A DNA stretch of 64,000 nucleotides from Cranoglanis bouderius (taxonomy: Eukaryota; Chordata; Actinopteri; Siluriformes; Cranoglanididae), in contig CM042546.1 of the NCBI GenBank assembly GCA_023630585.1, forward strand, positions 11,929,810 through 11,993,809, read 5' to 3'. The position numbers and the translations under genes are program-made. Each line of letters starts with the position of its first letter. Within the stretch, counting starts at the first letter, position 1. The notes beneath the pieces were generated by a model, which searched no databases, had not been told where the DNA came from, and worked only from the letters and a program-made list of their open reading frames with translations. Positions 35,825 to 47,869 of this stretch are shown here, in pieces.

Positions 35825-35951
35825 CCGAGAGAAACAGAGTCAGGTAGCTCTTCGAATGCAAACAAACAAGCAAATCTAGAGAACGCAAATATAGACAGAG
35901 GCCTTTTCCTTTTCTGGAAAGCAGGGCACGGTGTAGAGACAAAATCAACAT
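35825..35951 (-). CDS. Candidate signal-peptide exon of the lectin-domain gene
   Basis: An ATG at 35949-35951 opens a frame that ends at a donor TCGG/GTAAGA in phase 1. That is the phase needed to join the lectin exon at 32866. The last 20 residues are fairly hydrophobic (DLLVCLHSKSYLTLFLSG). However the predicted N-terminus is long and has internal basic residues, so it is a poor signal peptide. An in-frame ATG at 35988-35990 could also be used. The true first exon may be elsewhere. Confidence 0.22.
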
Positions 35952-35994
35952 GACAAAACTGATATTTGTGGAAATTCTTTCTGATGGCATGTGT

Positions 35995-36240
35995 TATAGA
36001 ATGGAAATAAAAAAAAACAATGAGCAAGGAGAAGGATGAACATAGATCCCAGTACCCAGTAAAAGACCTTGCTTTACTCAAGTAAAAGTAACTAAAAAGT
36101 AATTAAAATGTTTCACAAAAAAAAAGAAAAAAAGAAAAAAACCCACATGGGCTCTGTAAAGAAAAAAAGAAAAAAAAGATAAAGAAAAGATTACCTCATA
36201 AATTCACAATAACTTACTGCCAGGAGAATTGTCAGGTAGT
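35995..36240 (-). repeat. Duplicated segment, copy 1 (5' flank of lectin-domain gene)
   Basis: Landmarks CAAGGAGA, ACATAGATCCCAGTACCCAGTAAAAGA and a late TTCACAATAACTTACTGCCAG-like segment recur in the same order at 38225-38440. This indicates a past tandem duplication of the 5' region of the gene. Confidence 0.6.
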
Positions 36241-36424
36241 TACTGTTAATAATATTCACACCATTTTTACTCCAATGTTTGTTTACAGTGATAAACACAC
36301 CATACTGTATTTGTAAAGAGTTCAAACTGTATTGTATGGGACTACATTATTGACAGGACTGAATTTGTTTTGTTTTTTTTTTTTTAAAAAGGTAAAAAAT
36401 ATTAACAGGAGAATCTGATTTTTT

Positions 36425-36610
36425 AAAGGAGACCTATTATGCCCCCTTTTTACAGGATGTAATATAAGTCTCAGGTGTCCCCAGAATGTGTCTGTGAAGT
36501 TTCAGCTCAAAATACCCCATGGATCATTTATTATACCATGCTGTAAATGCCCCTTTTTGGGTGGAAGCAAGAACACGTGGTTTTTGTGTGTGTCTCTTTG
36601 GTGTTCAGCC
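36425..36610. repeat. Dispersed repeat fragment (GACCTATTATGCCCCC type)
   Basis: A segment beginning AAAGGAGACCTATTATGCCC, with GTGTCCCCAGAATGTGTCTG in the middle, matches a dispersed DNA-transposon-type repeat I recognise from fish sequences. Ends are not defined. Confidence 0.45.
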
Positions 36611-36869
36611 CTATATGTATGAATTACACTAGGGTGACCAGACATAATATAATTTTCCCAGCCATAATATAATTTTCTCAGACAAAATATAATTGTTTTA
36701 TTTATTCATGCTTAGGTTTGTTAATGGCAACCAGTGCAGTCAGTATTGAAAGTTATAACTGACTTCTGTTTTCCTTTTTAGATGAGAAGCTGAACATTTA
36801 GAAAAACCATGTCACCATTTAATGACTTCGACAAAGGATAATAATGTTATCACGATACCACATGACAGT

Positions 36870-36937
36870 GAAGTACATTATACAGGATTGCAGCTTGCAC
36901 TGACGGGTCATTGAGGTTCGTCATCTGTAGAGGGAAG
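36870..36937 (-). pseudogene. Damaged second copy of the lectin-gene tail exon
   Basis: It matches the exon at 26493-26596 for NLNDPSVQAAIL, but the first part of the exon is deleted and the donor GTAAGT has become GTACTT. It is part of a collapsed second gene copy. Confidence 0.6.
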
Positions 36938-37015
36938 CAAACACAAAGTCACAAAGAGAGTTCTCTGTGCCTCTTTTCACGCTAAACTTGGATCTAATTG
37001 GCTGCTGAGACTCAC

Positions 37016-37284
37016 CTCCATAGCAGACAAAAGGGTGTAGTGCGGTACACACGTCATTCATCCATCTTCCAGAATTTCCTGCCTCCACAGCGGCACCGTC
37101 GCCGGTTTCGACACTCGGTGGTCCCAATGCCCAGTTTCTGAAACGACGGCTCCGCTGGTCAGACCACTCCCAGCTGTCAAGGAACAGGCCGATCCAAACA
37201 GAAACCCGTCTACCGACAACACGGTTCATCTGGTTCTGTTCCCAAGGAGAGCTGATATGGGCCAGGTCAGTGTAGGTGCTTCTA
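37016..37284 (-). pseudogene. Second-copy lectin domain exon, cut by a transposon
   Basis: It is near-identical to the exon at 26688-27009 from CRSTYTDLAHI to HPFVCYGG, without the stop and the 8 bp deletion, so it preserves the older frame. The 5' part of the domain is missing. A mariner-like element begins at 37285, and the sequence beyond it is 5'-flank sequence, not the rest of the exon. A long ORF at 36921-37361 reads through from the element and is not a gene. Confidence 0.75.
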
Positions 37285-38224
37285 CAACACCAGTCCCAAA
37301 AAAGTTGGGACGCTGTGTAAAATGTAAATAAAAACAGAATGCAACGATTTGCAAATCTCACAAACCCATATGTTATTCACAATAGAACATAGAAAACACA
37401 TCAAATGTTTAAACTGAGGAAATGTACCATTTTAAGAAAAAATAAGGTAATTTTGTATTTGATGGCCGTAACACGTCTCAGAAAAGTTGGGACAGGGGCA
37501 ACAAAAGGCTGGAAAAGTAAGTGTTACTAAAAAGAAACAGCTGGAGGAACATTTTGCAACTAATTAGGTTAATTGGCAACAGTTCAGTAACATTATTGGG
37601 TATAAAAAGAGTATCTTAGAGAGGCAGAGTCTCTCAGAAGTAAAGATGGGCAGAGGTTCACCAATCTGTGAAAAAGTGCTTCTAAAAATTGTGGAACAAT
37701 TTCAGAATAATGTTCCTCAATGTAAAATTGTGAAGACTTTGAATATCTCATCATCTACAGTACATAATATCATCAAAAGATTACAAGAATCTGGAGAAAT
37801 CTCTGTGCACAAGGGGCAAGGGTGAAAATCAATATTGCGTGCCCGTGATCTTCGGACCTTCAGGCGGCACTGCATTAAAACCAGGTGTATCAGACACGAA
37901 ATGGGACAACATTCCTCTCCCAAAACTCCAGCAACTGGTCTCCTCAGTTCCGAGATGTATACGGACTGTTGTTAAAAGAAGAGGGGATGCTACACAGTGG
38001 TAAACGTAGCCCTGTCCCAACTTTTTTGAGACATGTTGCTGCCATCAAATTCAAAATTACCTTTTTTTTTTTTTTTAAATGGTGCATTTCCTCAGTTTAA
38101 ACATTTGAAATGTTTTCTATGTTCTATTGTGAATAACATATGGGTTTATGAGATTTGCAAATCATTGCATTCTGTTTTCATTTACGTTTTACACAGCGTC
38201 CCAACTTTTTTGGAATTGGGGTTG
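37285..38224 (+). mobile_element. Tc1/mariner-like transposon
   Basis: TA flanks both ends (37283-37284 and 38225-38226). Terminal inverted repeats of about 145 bp include AAAAAAGTTGGGACGCTGTG. Inside, an HTH transposase fragment on the plus strand (MGRGSPICEKVLLKIVEQF, then SSSTVHNIIKRL) starts at 37647 and meets a TGA near 37825. The catalytic part is absent. It is non-autonomous. Confidence 0.9.
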
Positions 38225-38460
38225 TAAAATGGAATTCAAATAGAACAATGATCAAGGAGATGGAAGAACACAGATCCTGGTACCCAGTAAAAGATACTTC
38301 ACTGAGAAATTATTCAAGTAATTCTTCAAAAATAAAACATAATTAAAGTGCTTCTTTAAAATTCCATAGAAACAAAAAGCATCTGATCTGTAAAAAAATA
38401 TTACCTTAGAAATTTACAGTAACTTACCAGCAGCAGAACTCTATACTCTATTTATAAAGT
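38225..38460 (-). repeat. Duplicated segment, copy 2 (5' flank of lectin-domain gene)
   Basis: It is similar to 35995-36240 and marks the right end of the collapsed second copy of the lectin-domain gene. Confidence 0.55.
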
Positions 38461-38709
38461 GTGCAAAGCAAAATATATAGACAAAAATATTACTGAAAGT
38501 ACAAATGTAATTATAAAGTCACAAAAGTCAAACACATCAAATATAAGGGTTATACGATATTATAAAATGATATTCAATTATAAGATTTTTGGATCCAGAC
38601 TCAAAAGGGAACCCATCCTCATCTGGATGACAACAAATAGTGCGTTTAAGAGAGTAATAAGCAGCCAGTTGTTACAAATGAAATGCACATTAAATGCAGA
38701 TTAGTTAAT

Positions 38710-39120
38710 CATCAAGAACCATGACTAGCTCTATAAAAGCAAGAACCTTTGGCAGGGTGGTGTTCTGGAACACTCAGGTGAAAGGACATCAGCCATGACC
38801 TCAGGGAAGCAACTGTTGCTGCTCATCAAGCCGGGAAGGGTTATAAGGCCATCTCCAAACAATTTGAAATTCGGCATTCTACAGCGAGATGGATGGTTTG
38901 CAAATGGAGAGCCTTCAAGACAGTTCTTCCAATCTTCCCAAGAGTGGGCGTCCCTGCAAAATTCAGTCCAAGGACAGACTGTTTAATGCTCAGAGATATA
39001 AATAAACCAAAACCCAAGAGCTACATCACGTGATGTACAGGTCTCTGTAAGTAAATTAAATGTTTATGTTCATGACAGCACAATGATGGAAGAGTGGAGA
39101 GAAAAAGTATCATGATTACA
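38710..39120 (+). mobile_element. Tc1-like transposase relic
   Basis: Degenerate coding for GYKAISKQFEIRHSTARWMV, followed by a K/P-rich linker and VHDSTM, matches the N-terminal HTH half of a Tc1 transposase. Several frame breaks occur and terminal repeats are not recognised. Confidence 0.7.
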
Positions 39121-40198
39121 TCAGGGGTGGAACTGTCCTGTAAATGCACCCAAGACAAACAGATGTAAATCAGGTGACAAACCACCTCAGGACGTCTGAG
39201 ACACATTTTAGTCATACTCCCCAAAGCCACATTTGGCAACCAAAACGTCTCCTGAGGCTCTACATCATAAAGCACATGTACTCCTCAGGAAAGTAGCTAT
39301 TGATTTGCATAAAAGTATGGAAGTATAGAAGTATGGGCATGCGAGGGGGACCTAGCAAGACATTAGAGACAGTTGCCGAATCCAGACAAAATAAAAACGG
39401 CTTTTTATTGCTCATCAACACATTTACTTTAAGTGTGGTTTTAAACGTTTTGTACAATATCGTTTGTTTGCAATTTATTTAAGCAACAGAAGCCGTCACT
39501 GGCACTGCTGTTGGGGGGCCAGGCCACAGCGCACATGTGATTTCAACTCCAGAATGACGGACACCCTTCAAGTGAGCGAGGCAAATACCGATTGTATAAA
39601 ATAAACGTTACACACAATGATTTAGACTGTCCACTCAAACCGCTGGGGAAACTATTTAAGTGAAATGTATTTTCTCTCAAAAACACATCTAAACCTTTAG
39701 GAGTATGTAAAATAAATGCAAATTGCTGGGAGCCTCCAGGAGCTTCATCACTGCACCTGCGCAGCACAAAACACTCATTAGTTATATTATAGTAAAAGAT
39801 ACCAGGGAATGATCTGGGTTAAAGTAACTTAAGAGAAACCTAAGTCACAGAAAGTTGTAATGGTATTTGTAAAGCGTAATTGGGTACAAATAAACAGAAA
39901 AGTGGTAGGAGTGTTTTTGTGGCCTGGCTAAAAAAAATAAAGGTGTATAGCAAGAAAAATATTAACAATACAGACGAAAAAAAAAAAGATTTTCAGTATA
40001 CCAGTGAAGGCCATTTTGAAGCTTCATCAGTCTGTTCTTGTATGGGTCAGGATGAACACTGGTGGTTTCATACTTTTTGTGTTTTATGGAACTAAATTTG
40101 TATCAAAAATATCAAACAATTGGTCAAGTATCTTAAAAAAATAAGAAATTGACCAGATAAAAATTTCTGAAACAACAAAAATTGACACAAAAGAGCAA

Positions 40199-40283
40199 AA
40201 CTTAGCATTTAGATTTGAAATGAGAGCCTGTTTACAGTACCACTCTGTAAACAGGCTCTCATTTCAAATCTAAATGCTAAGTT
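40199..40283. repeat. Perfect palindrome 1 (39 bp arms, 7 bp spacer)
   Basis: Left arm 40199-40237 and right arm 40245-40283 are exact reverse complements over 39 bases. It touches palindrome 2. Confidence 0.95.
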
Positions 40284-40451
40284 GAAGAACTTGAGAGTAA
40301 AAGGTTCTTTGTGCAACTCTAAGGGGTTCTCCTGTGGCATCAGGCTGAAAACCCTTTTTGGTTCTAACTGGAACCAAAAAGGGTTTTCAGCCTGATGCCA
40401 CAGGAGAACCCCTTAGAGTTGCACAAAGAACCTTTTACTCTCAAGTTCTTC
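40284..40451. repeat. Perfect palindrome 2 (81 bp arms, 6 bp spacer)
   Basis: Left arm 40284-40364 and right arm 40371-40451 are exact reverse complements over all 81 bases. The arms are rich in AAGAACC/GGTTCTT, like the sequence that follows. It could be a foldback element end or a snap-back assembly error. Confidence 0.95.
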
Positions 40452-40835
40452 AGAGAACCATCTATTTCCTGGTGCTTTAAAGAACCCACAAATGGTTCTT
40501 CACAGCAGTGCCACAAGGAACCATGTTATCAAAAGTTCTCTAAAAAAAACCCTTAGTGAGTGCTTTAAGGAGCCAAAGTAAGGTTCTTAAGATGACAGGA
40601 GAACCTTTTCCCAGTTCTACAAAGAACTTTATAGGGTTCACTTTAACCTGGTAAGGGATGAGACCTTGAAGAACCAATACACTGCCCTGAAGAACCTATA
40701 ATGAACCATAAAGGACTTCTTTAATTTACAAAGAACCATACAGCTCAACTCAAGAACCCTATACTATGAAAAATGGTTCTTGACAAGAAGAAGGTTCTTT
40801 GCAGAACCTATGGTGCAGAAAGTATGGACCTGGCT
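40452..40835. repeat. AAGAACC-rich repeat
   Basis: AAGAACC, GAACC and GGTTCTT motifs occur every 10-30 bases in both orientations. Together with palindrome 2 it forms one repetitive unit. It is probably an old MITE-like element of a kind seen in fish. Confidence 0.6.
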
Positions 40836-41190
40836 AACGTAGTTCCTCACAGAGGGCACTAGCTGCTATTTCATTTAGTAAAATGTTTACTGAGTGAAAC
40901 TGTGTGTGTGTGTGTTTTTTTCTTCAGTGGCAGACAACACTTGCAGCACTTGACAGAAAAACGAAGTTGTTTGGAACCCAGTTGTAAAAACATAGTCACA
41001 ATGTTCTCCTCATCAGATATAACGAAATAACATTTATGTTTCATAAAATACTAGTAATAACCAATTTTTAAAAAATTATCTTGCCATACAGTATATTCAT
41101 TTTCTTGAGGAAAAGAAAACAAGTGATGTGTCGTTCACAAATGGATCAGTTCTTTGATTCGAATCTTTGCATTAGATCTTATTAAGTCGT

Positions 41191-41482
41191 ATCCCTGCTG
41201 AAAAAACAATAGAAACCTAACAGAAACCTCACAGAGATTCTAATGGTTTCCACTACAAATACCATTACAAACCACTGGCTAACCAATACCATTACGGGTC
41301 CTTATTAGTGTTATGTCTAGCATCCACTAGACATAACATGCCACCAATAGAAAACAACGAATTACCAGTAGAGACCCACAGGGACCGTTGCAGTTTCCAT
41401 TAAAACCAATAAAATCCCCAATATAACCATTAAAACCATTACAAATTCCATGAGGGTTTCTGTTGTTTTTTTCAGCAGGGAT
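41191..41482. mobile_element. MITE with CCCTGCTGAAAAAAC ends
   Basis: The left end ATCCCTGCTGAAAAAACAA and the right end TTTTTTTCAGCAGGGAT are inverted copies. The interior has many ACCATTA/AACC motifs and a short TGTCTAG/CTAGACA palindrome near 41312-41336. There is no ORF of note. Confidence 0.8.
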
Positions 41483-41791
41483 GTTTGAGTCAGTTCTTTT
41501 TGACCCCGGATCGCTGAGTCGGTTCTTTTCAACTGATCTGAAGAAACGATTTGGTGCTCGGACGGAAATAATGGTCATAATGGTCAAATAAAGTCATTAG
41601 ATTTTCTTCCCTTTTAAATGAGAAGGACTGCATGAACGCTTGGCATTTTAGGAGTAAAATTTGTTTTTGAAAATCATAGTGAAGCATCAGTGAATAGTGT
41701 CATTTGTCATCCATGACCATGAGAACAACCAAAGTGCTTTAAACACAGAAGTCAGCTAATGAGTAAATAAATACGCAACCTGATAAAATGG

Positions 41792-42084
41792 TTAAAGGGA
41801 TAGTTCACCTCAAAATGAAAATTATTCACTCACCCTCATGTCGTTCCAAACCTGTATGCACTTCTTTCTTTTGAGGAACACAAAGGAAGATATTTTGAAG
41901 AATGCTGGTAACAACAAACAGTTTTGGTGCCCATTGACTTCCATTGTACGGACAAAACTGAGACATTTCTCAAAATAACTTCTTTTATGTTCCACAGAAG
42001 AAAGAAAGTTATACAGTTTTGGAACGGCATGAGGGTGAGTAGATTATGACAGAATTTAACTTTTTGGGTGAACTATCCCTTTAA
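41792..42084. mobile_element. MITE with TTAAAGGGATAGTTCACC ends
   Basis: Terminal inverted repeats start TTAAAGGGATAGTTCACC and end GGTGAACTATCCCTTTAA. The interior has CTCACCCTCATGTCGTTCC. This is a very common fish MITE of the Angel type, though I am not certain of the family name. Confidence 0.85.
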
Positions 42085-42103
42085 AAAAAATTAGCAATGT
42101 TAT

Positions 42104-42488
42104 GGGCCATTCACATGTCGAGCCTAAAAACGCGTGGAAAACATTGCTAACGTCTGCCGTTGCTAAGCAACCATGAGCCGCGCTCTCCGTGACGACGAGG
42201 AGGTTTTAGCACAGGATGGATTTACAGCACCGCAAATCCCTTGCGGTAGCTCTGCTACTAGATTTATTTATGGAGAAGAGAAAAAAAAACGCTGTGTCTG
42301 GGTGCACCCCATCCTTCAAGCACGTAGAAAACACGGAGAATTTCACCAACTAGAGCTCTGTCTGGACGATGGGAGATTCAAAGCCGGAAAGGGTGAAGCT
42401 GATTGGTTGGTTCTTGTCATATGACCTGCGGTGCGCTTGCGGCATTCTGAGAAGTTGGGATTTTTTCATCGTGACGTGTGAATGGCCC
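42104..42488 (+). mobile_element. Short Harbinger-derived element
   Basis: The ends are GGGCCATTCACA and GTGTGAATGGCCC. The inside codes for a degraded fragment resembling the Harbinger transposase N-terminal region (WVHPILQARRKHGEFHQL, then LDDGRFK). It is non-autonomous. It lies directly after the MITE at 41792. Confidence 0.75.
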
Positions 42489-44498
42489 CTTAAGCAAGCT
42501 CTTGCTTTCGCACCCACACGGTCCTGTGTCGGATATTAAAAAACATTTCCAGTACGTCACCTGCCCTCTTCTGTCTTTTCTTTCCTTCTTAAGGTGAGAC
42601 ACTACAGGTGAACAAGGATTTAAAAACAAAAACAACAAAAAAAAATCCAATAGATATCACAGTGAATGCTGATGGCTAATATTCTTACAAAGTTATGCTT
42701 GTTTATGCAAATGAGGCTTCAACTAATTAAATGTGGAAATGTGCATACTTATTAAAACAAAAAAAATCTAGTAATAGTAGATGTTGGAATTAAATTGTTT
42801 ATTTCGTTGATGTTTATTTCACGAGATAAAAGACTTTTACGGATGTTTGTTGGAATTTTTTTTATTGTTTAATCCAGAAGATACCATGTACTGTTATGAA
42901 ATAATGTAATTAACCTTCTAATTATGGACATGAAATACATATGAGAAATATCATGAATGCTGGTCATGTAGAAAATGAGATTTTTGGTTTTGAATATAGA
43001 AAGATTTTGAGGGAAAAAAAAAAACAATGTGGTTTTAATGTGTTTTCACTCTGGTCAGTGCGGTGTATAAAGCAAATTGTATGAAATGTATATCATAATG
43101 ACACAAATTGACATGTAAATCAGGAAACAAGCATTTCAGGGATATATGACATGATGTGAGTGAATAAAACAGTGAAATAAACATTTTTTGGGACATTTGA
43201 TATTATTATAGTGTAAGAAATGAGCGAAAAGATCTTAAAAAAAAAAAAGAAAACAACAAACAAACAAAAAACTACTGACATGTCAGTATCGTCATTTCGA
43301 CCTCTAGTGCCTCACCTTCACCAAGAGAAAAACAAAACGCTACAAAACTATTTATCAGAGATCATTCTTACATCTAATTACAAACCTTAAGAATTAAACT
43401 AGCTCATTGTTTCCCCCTTTTTCACCTTTCAAAGTTCATTTATTCATATAACTTTGCAGTGGCATTGATTTTGGTGACCTTGAATAAATATATAAATATC
43501 GCAAATGTCGCTACAACAAGTGCAGTTTATTTTATTATATAATATAAAATACTAGGTTATATAGTATGTCATACAGTAAGAATGAACGACAAAAGGCAGC
43601 TGTTGTAATGGCATTGATTATTTCTTTTGCAATTGCAAAAACAGTCAAAAACTTTTTTTTTTTTTTTTTGCATTTGTAATAACTACGCGACCATTCTGAT
43701 CTAGTAAAACACAAACAGTTAATCAGATAAAACATTCAAACATTAAAACATTCAGGACCACCATAATCTATCTTAACACTGCGTTACAGTCACTCTGTTA
43801 AACCCAGACAGTGTGGGGTTGAGTGTGCACTAGGGGGCGCTATCTATCCCACATACATTAGTGGTACGAATTCAAGCGATCGGAAGCTCTGCTACCGGTG
43901 AAATAAAGCGCGTCACGTGCGTCCCGACTCTCTTTCACACACAAACACATCTGCTAAGGGAAGTAAACAGAACAGACGAGACGGTAAATCGTAACTATAC
44001 ACACGTTGGTCCTCGGCTAATCGGTTCAAGTCGAGTCAGTCTTCAGGTACACGTACAACATTTCAGGATCCTGTTTACAGTAGATATTTCCTGTAGGGAA
44101 AAGGAGAAGGACTTACAGAGCACTAATTATGTCGTATATTCGTTTATGTTGAACGTGCATAGCAGGATATATGCTGAAGGCTCCACCTATCCGTCTTATG
44201 ATTTAAAATCACCAGACAGGAAGCGGGTGATTATTATTGCTTTCATCGTGGACGTGAGTCTGACAATAAAAAATATTATCCGGTAGATTTCTCTTGAGCG
44301 GTTTCTCAACGTGTATGCAAATGAAACTCTTCAGAAATACTATACAGTAAAGGCACAGTGGGAGCTACGCTAAACTGATCGAGCCTCAGAGCTCATTTCC
44401 AGACTAATACCTCCTTCACACCCGTTACAATCCCGTGGAATGGCATGAAGCATGAAGAATGGCCAAGTTCTGGGAAGCTACTTAGTCCAGGGTGCAAC

Positions 44499-44502
<4 letters not shown>

Positions 44503-44594
<92 letters not shown>
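44503..44594. repeat. (TA)n then (CA)n microsatellite
   Basis: About 35 TA units followed by about 11 CA units. Confidence 0.95.
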
Positions 44595-44604
44595 TCATGC
44601 GGCA

Positions 44605-44800
44605 TCACAGCGCAGCTTAACACGCTAGGAGGAGAGCGCTATCTGCCCTTTTCCCTCATACAGATGCACATGATTGGCGAGAGAGTGCCACCGCCCCTCC
44701 GCCCAGCCAACATATCGTGCTACGCTTCATCATTATACGGCTGCGGCATCGTCAGGATTTGAACTCGCAGTCTCCCAACAATCGGGCGGGACAAGAACAA
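44605..44800 (-). mobile_element. tRNA-derived SINE fragment
   Basis: On the minus strand there is a B-box-like GCGAGTTCAAATCCTGACG followed by GGCTGGGCGGAGGGGCGG and a segment ending GCAGATAGCGCTCTCC. The order is that of a fish SINE. Confidence 0.5.
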
Positions 44801-45850
44801 TATTTAGGGGAGAGTGTTGAGGGCTCCTCTGTCCTGTTTCGCAGCACACTCTACATGTCCGCGTAGCGATGTTTTAAAAATCTGCATAGTCGACAGGCGA
44901 GTATCGGCTTTGCTCCGTCGTATGAGCAATTTCAGTAGCACACAATAAAGCGTAACCCGAAGTTCACACTATCGAGCGACAACACGGCAGGCGATCGTTA
45001 AACTTCTACATACGTGCAAGTCGGGGAACTACGAGTTCGGTGACAGTGAGACAAAAGAAAAAGCTAAGTGGCTGTTTTTATTTCATCGCCACTTGGTTTA
45101 AAAATAGATTTTAACGTCCAATCGGCTTCTGGAGTTACTGGAGTTGAGCAATGTTATAATGATGATAACGGCTCTGAAAAATATATACCGTGATGATTAA
45201 TTAATCGTAGTAATGATGACATCATATTACCCACATCCACACTTTTATTTATTTATTTATTTATTTATTTTTTAAAATCTTACTCACTCGGCAGACTGCA
45301 TTTACACAGTAGACAACAACGACTAAATGGGACATCCAGTACTTCTGTGCTTCCTCTAAAGAAAACAATGGGCTGTGTGTTTGAATAGCAAAGCATTACA
45401 TTACAGCCTCTGCGCGTGAACGCTACTGAACTAAAAATAAACCCAACACTAACACTCTCGCCCATTGATCAGACAATCTTTGAGCCAGTTTTGTGAGCAG
45501 TTCACCTATGAAGTGATGAAAGTAAACAGTTAAACAGTCCTCAGCTCTCAGAATCAAATTAAAGAATGTAAATCACTGCCTCGAGGAACGTTAAGACGGC
45601 GGCCATTTTGGACAACCGGAATCACTCCGGTATCATTTCACCTCCTAGGGTCTGCCATCTGAAACGTAAAACTGGGGAAAGATGTTTGAGCTGCTTCACT
45701 ACTTTTGGGTTGAGCTTTAAAGTAATGAATTAGATTTTTTCACTAAACATAAAAAAATCTGTACAAAAATGACAATATTGTGTATGTTGATTGGGCCTAC
45801 ATGTATATAAATAAACGTATTTAAGCGCCTGTAGGCACAAAAGAAAGTTT

Positions 45851-45859
45851 TTTTTTTTT

Positions 45860-45890
<31 letters not shown>
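45851..45890. repeat. Homopolymer T/G block
   Basis: A T run, one G, a T run, then 15 G at about 45876-45890. Such blocks are prone to sequencing error. Confidence 0.9.
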
Positions 45891-47869
45891 TGTTTTTTCC
45901 CATCTCACTCAAACCTGAAATAATTTTTTTTTTTTTTTAATTAATTGGTCCAGAACATCCAGCTATAGTGCTTTTCTCACGCATCCCGATTATGTCTCCA
46001 ACTTACAGTTGTTAAAACAACTAATAAACACGCTATGAAGCTTCACCCTTGTCGGCCAGGGACGAGTTGTTGTTCCACACAACACTTATTGCCAAGTCCA
46101 CACCTTCTCCACCTTTATTTATAGTGGACACACGCACATACACACACCAACAACCTTGCGTTCACACTAACGAACACCGGCGACGAGCAACTGTTCATTT
46201 TCTACGTGAGTGAGTGGCAGGGAGTCTGGAAATTAGGTATGACGCAGAAATGTGACTGGCGCTCAAAAATTGAAATAAAACACATTTTACTACACTGAAT
46301 CACACATTTAAAACAAAGTTAACACACTCGCATATAAACTGTACAACCACTACTACCATCCCAAATCAGAACAGGCCACGCCCACAAGAGACAATGGTTC
46401 TCTAACTACTCGTCTCCGGCTAGTGTGAACGCAGGACAAACACACACACACACACACACAATGAAATGAATTAAAAGCCTGACGACGACGTAGTGCCCGT
46501 ATGTGCACGAGCACATATAAAAGCAGTGCATTCTGGGAAACAGTGCATTTCTTTTTTTAAAACAGTACCACAAACACAAACACATCGGTCTGAAACACAT
46601 CGGACCTCTCTGAGCTTACACAGTAGACAGAAAATCATTTATAAAAAAAAAAAAAAACCTGATGAGGAACACGAGAAAGGCTGGTCATGAGAAAACGACC
46701 ACAGCGTGGTTAGAACCGATTGTCTAAATGCAACAGCAGCACGAGCATGCAGGTTACCGTTGGCGTAAAAGCGTTCCCGACTGGAATTACATAACAAATG
46801 TGTAATCTGGGCAATGAGCCACGTGTGTTAAACCAGCACGGCACTGAACCTACAGTCCTGTAGAGCTTTTACTGAAGATTGCGCAGTGTTGTAACGTCGC
46901 ATTCGTGACATTACAATGCAAACGTGTTAACGAATCAAGCACGCAGTGGCGGGGAAACACGCCTAGATGCTTTCAGGAGGAATTCGAAAGCAGGAAGCAA
47001 GCGTAAATCGGAAAAACGTGCTCGCTTTCTCCCAAAGTTTGTTTCAGGTTTACAGGGTTAGAGGTTTTTTTTTTGTTATTCATGTTATTAAGCGAAAGGG
47101 AATGATTAATCTGCGTGCACAGAGACAAACCCTGAATTATGTGTGTCGGAGAGTGGTTTAATCTCTAGATTCTCTAAATGACTAAACTAAAAGGCTGCCC
47201 TCAGTGTTTAAAAACCTCACAGTGGACACCTTTTGGGATCGATGGAGAAGTACGACCACGCCGTCCACCTCTATCCGTGAGACCTAAAGTCATCCCGGTT
47301 CTCTCTGGTCTGTTCAGTCAGCTGAAGGATATTGAGGTCTTTCACGTTCAGTCAATTGTAGAAATATTTCAGTCGAACAAATTAAAGTGGAACAAAACAA
47401 AACAGTCCTTGATCCCAAATAATGGAATCTTATTCTGGAAAAAATAAAATAAAATCTTCAAGTGGCGAAGTGAAGAATCTGAGAACTTGCAGTCACAGGG
47501 TTCGACAAAATATGTGCCTATTCGCGATGTAAATAAAATGTTAATAAAAACCATTCGGTGCACGTCTACACCAAATGGTTGCACCAAACGGTCCGTCAGA
47601 AACGGAAGCCACGACGATATAAACCCTGAAAGTAAAACCTAGTTTTAGAAAAAAATTAACAAATTAGCTCTAAATGTATTATATACTGCTGTAAAATTGT
47701 GGATCGGAAGCCATTGCTTTGGTCAGTGCAGGTTTTTATGGTAAACTCAAAGAATTTTTGGGAATTTTTTAAAAAGAATATATATATTTTTTTTGTCTTG
47801 GAGGAACTGCACCGCTAAAACTCGAGCTTCGATTTGTTCGTTTATTAACCTGTTTAATGCTTCGGCCAA

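Larger units (their letters stand above)
38461..47869. other. Region between the lectin-domain gene and SGPP1: no host gene supported
   Basis: It contains a Tc1 relic, two palindromes, MITEs, a SINE fragment and microsatellites, each listed separately. An open frame of 141 codons at 43861-44286 has no recognisable homology, no splice context and no codon signal that I can assess. The 45.5-47.8 kb part is otherwise featureless to me. Confidence 0.45.

Noticed and set aside
43861..44286. 141-codon open frame on the plus strand
   Set aside because: No recognisable domain or homology, no splice or promoter context, and composition like the flanking non-coding DNA.
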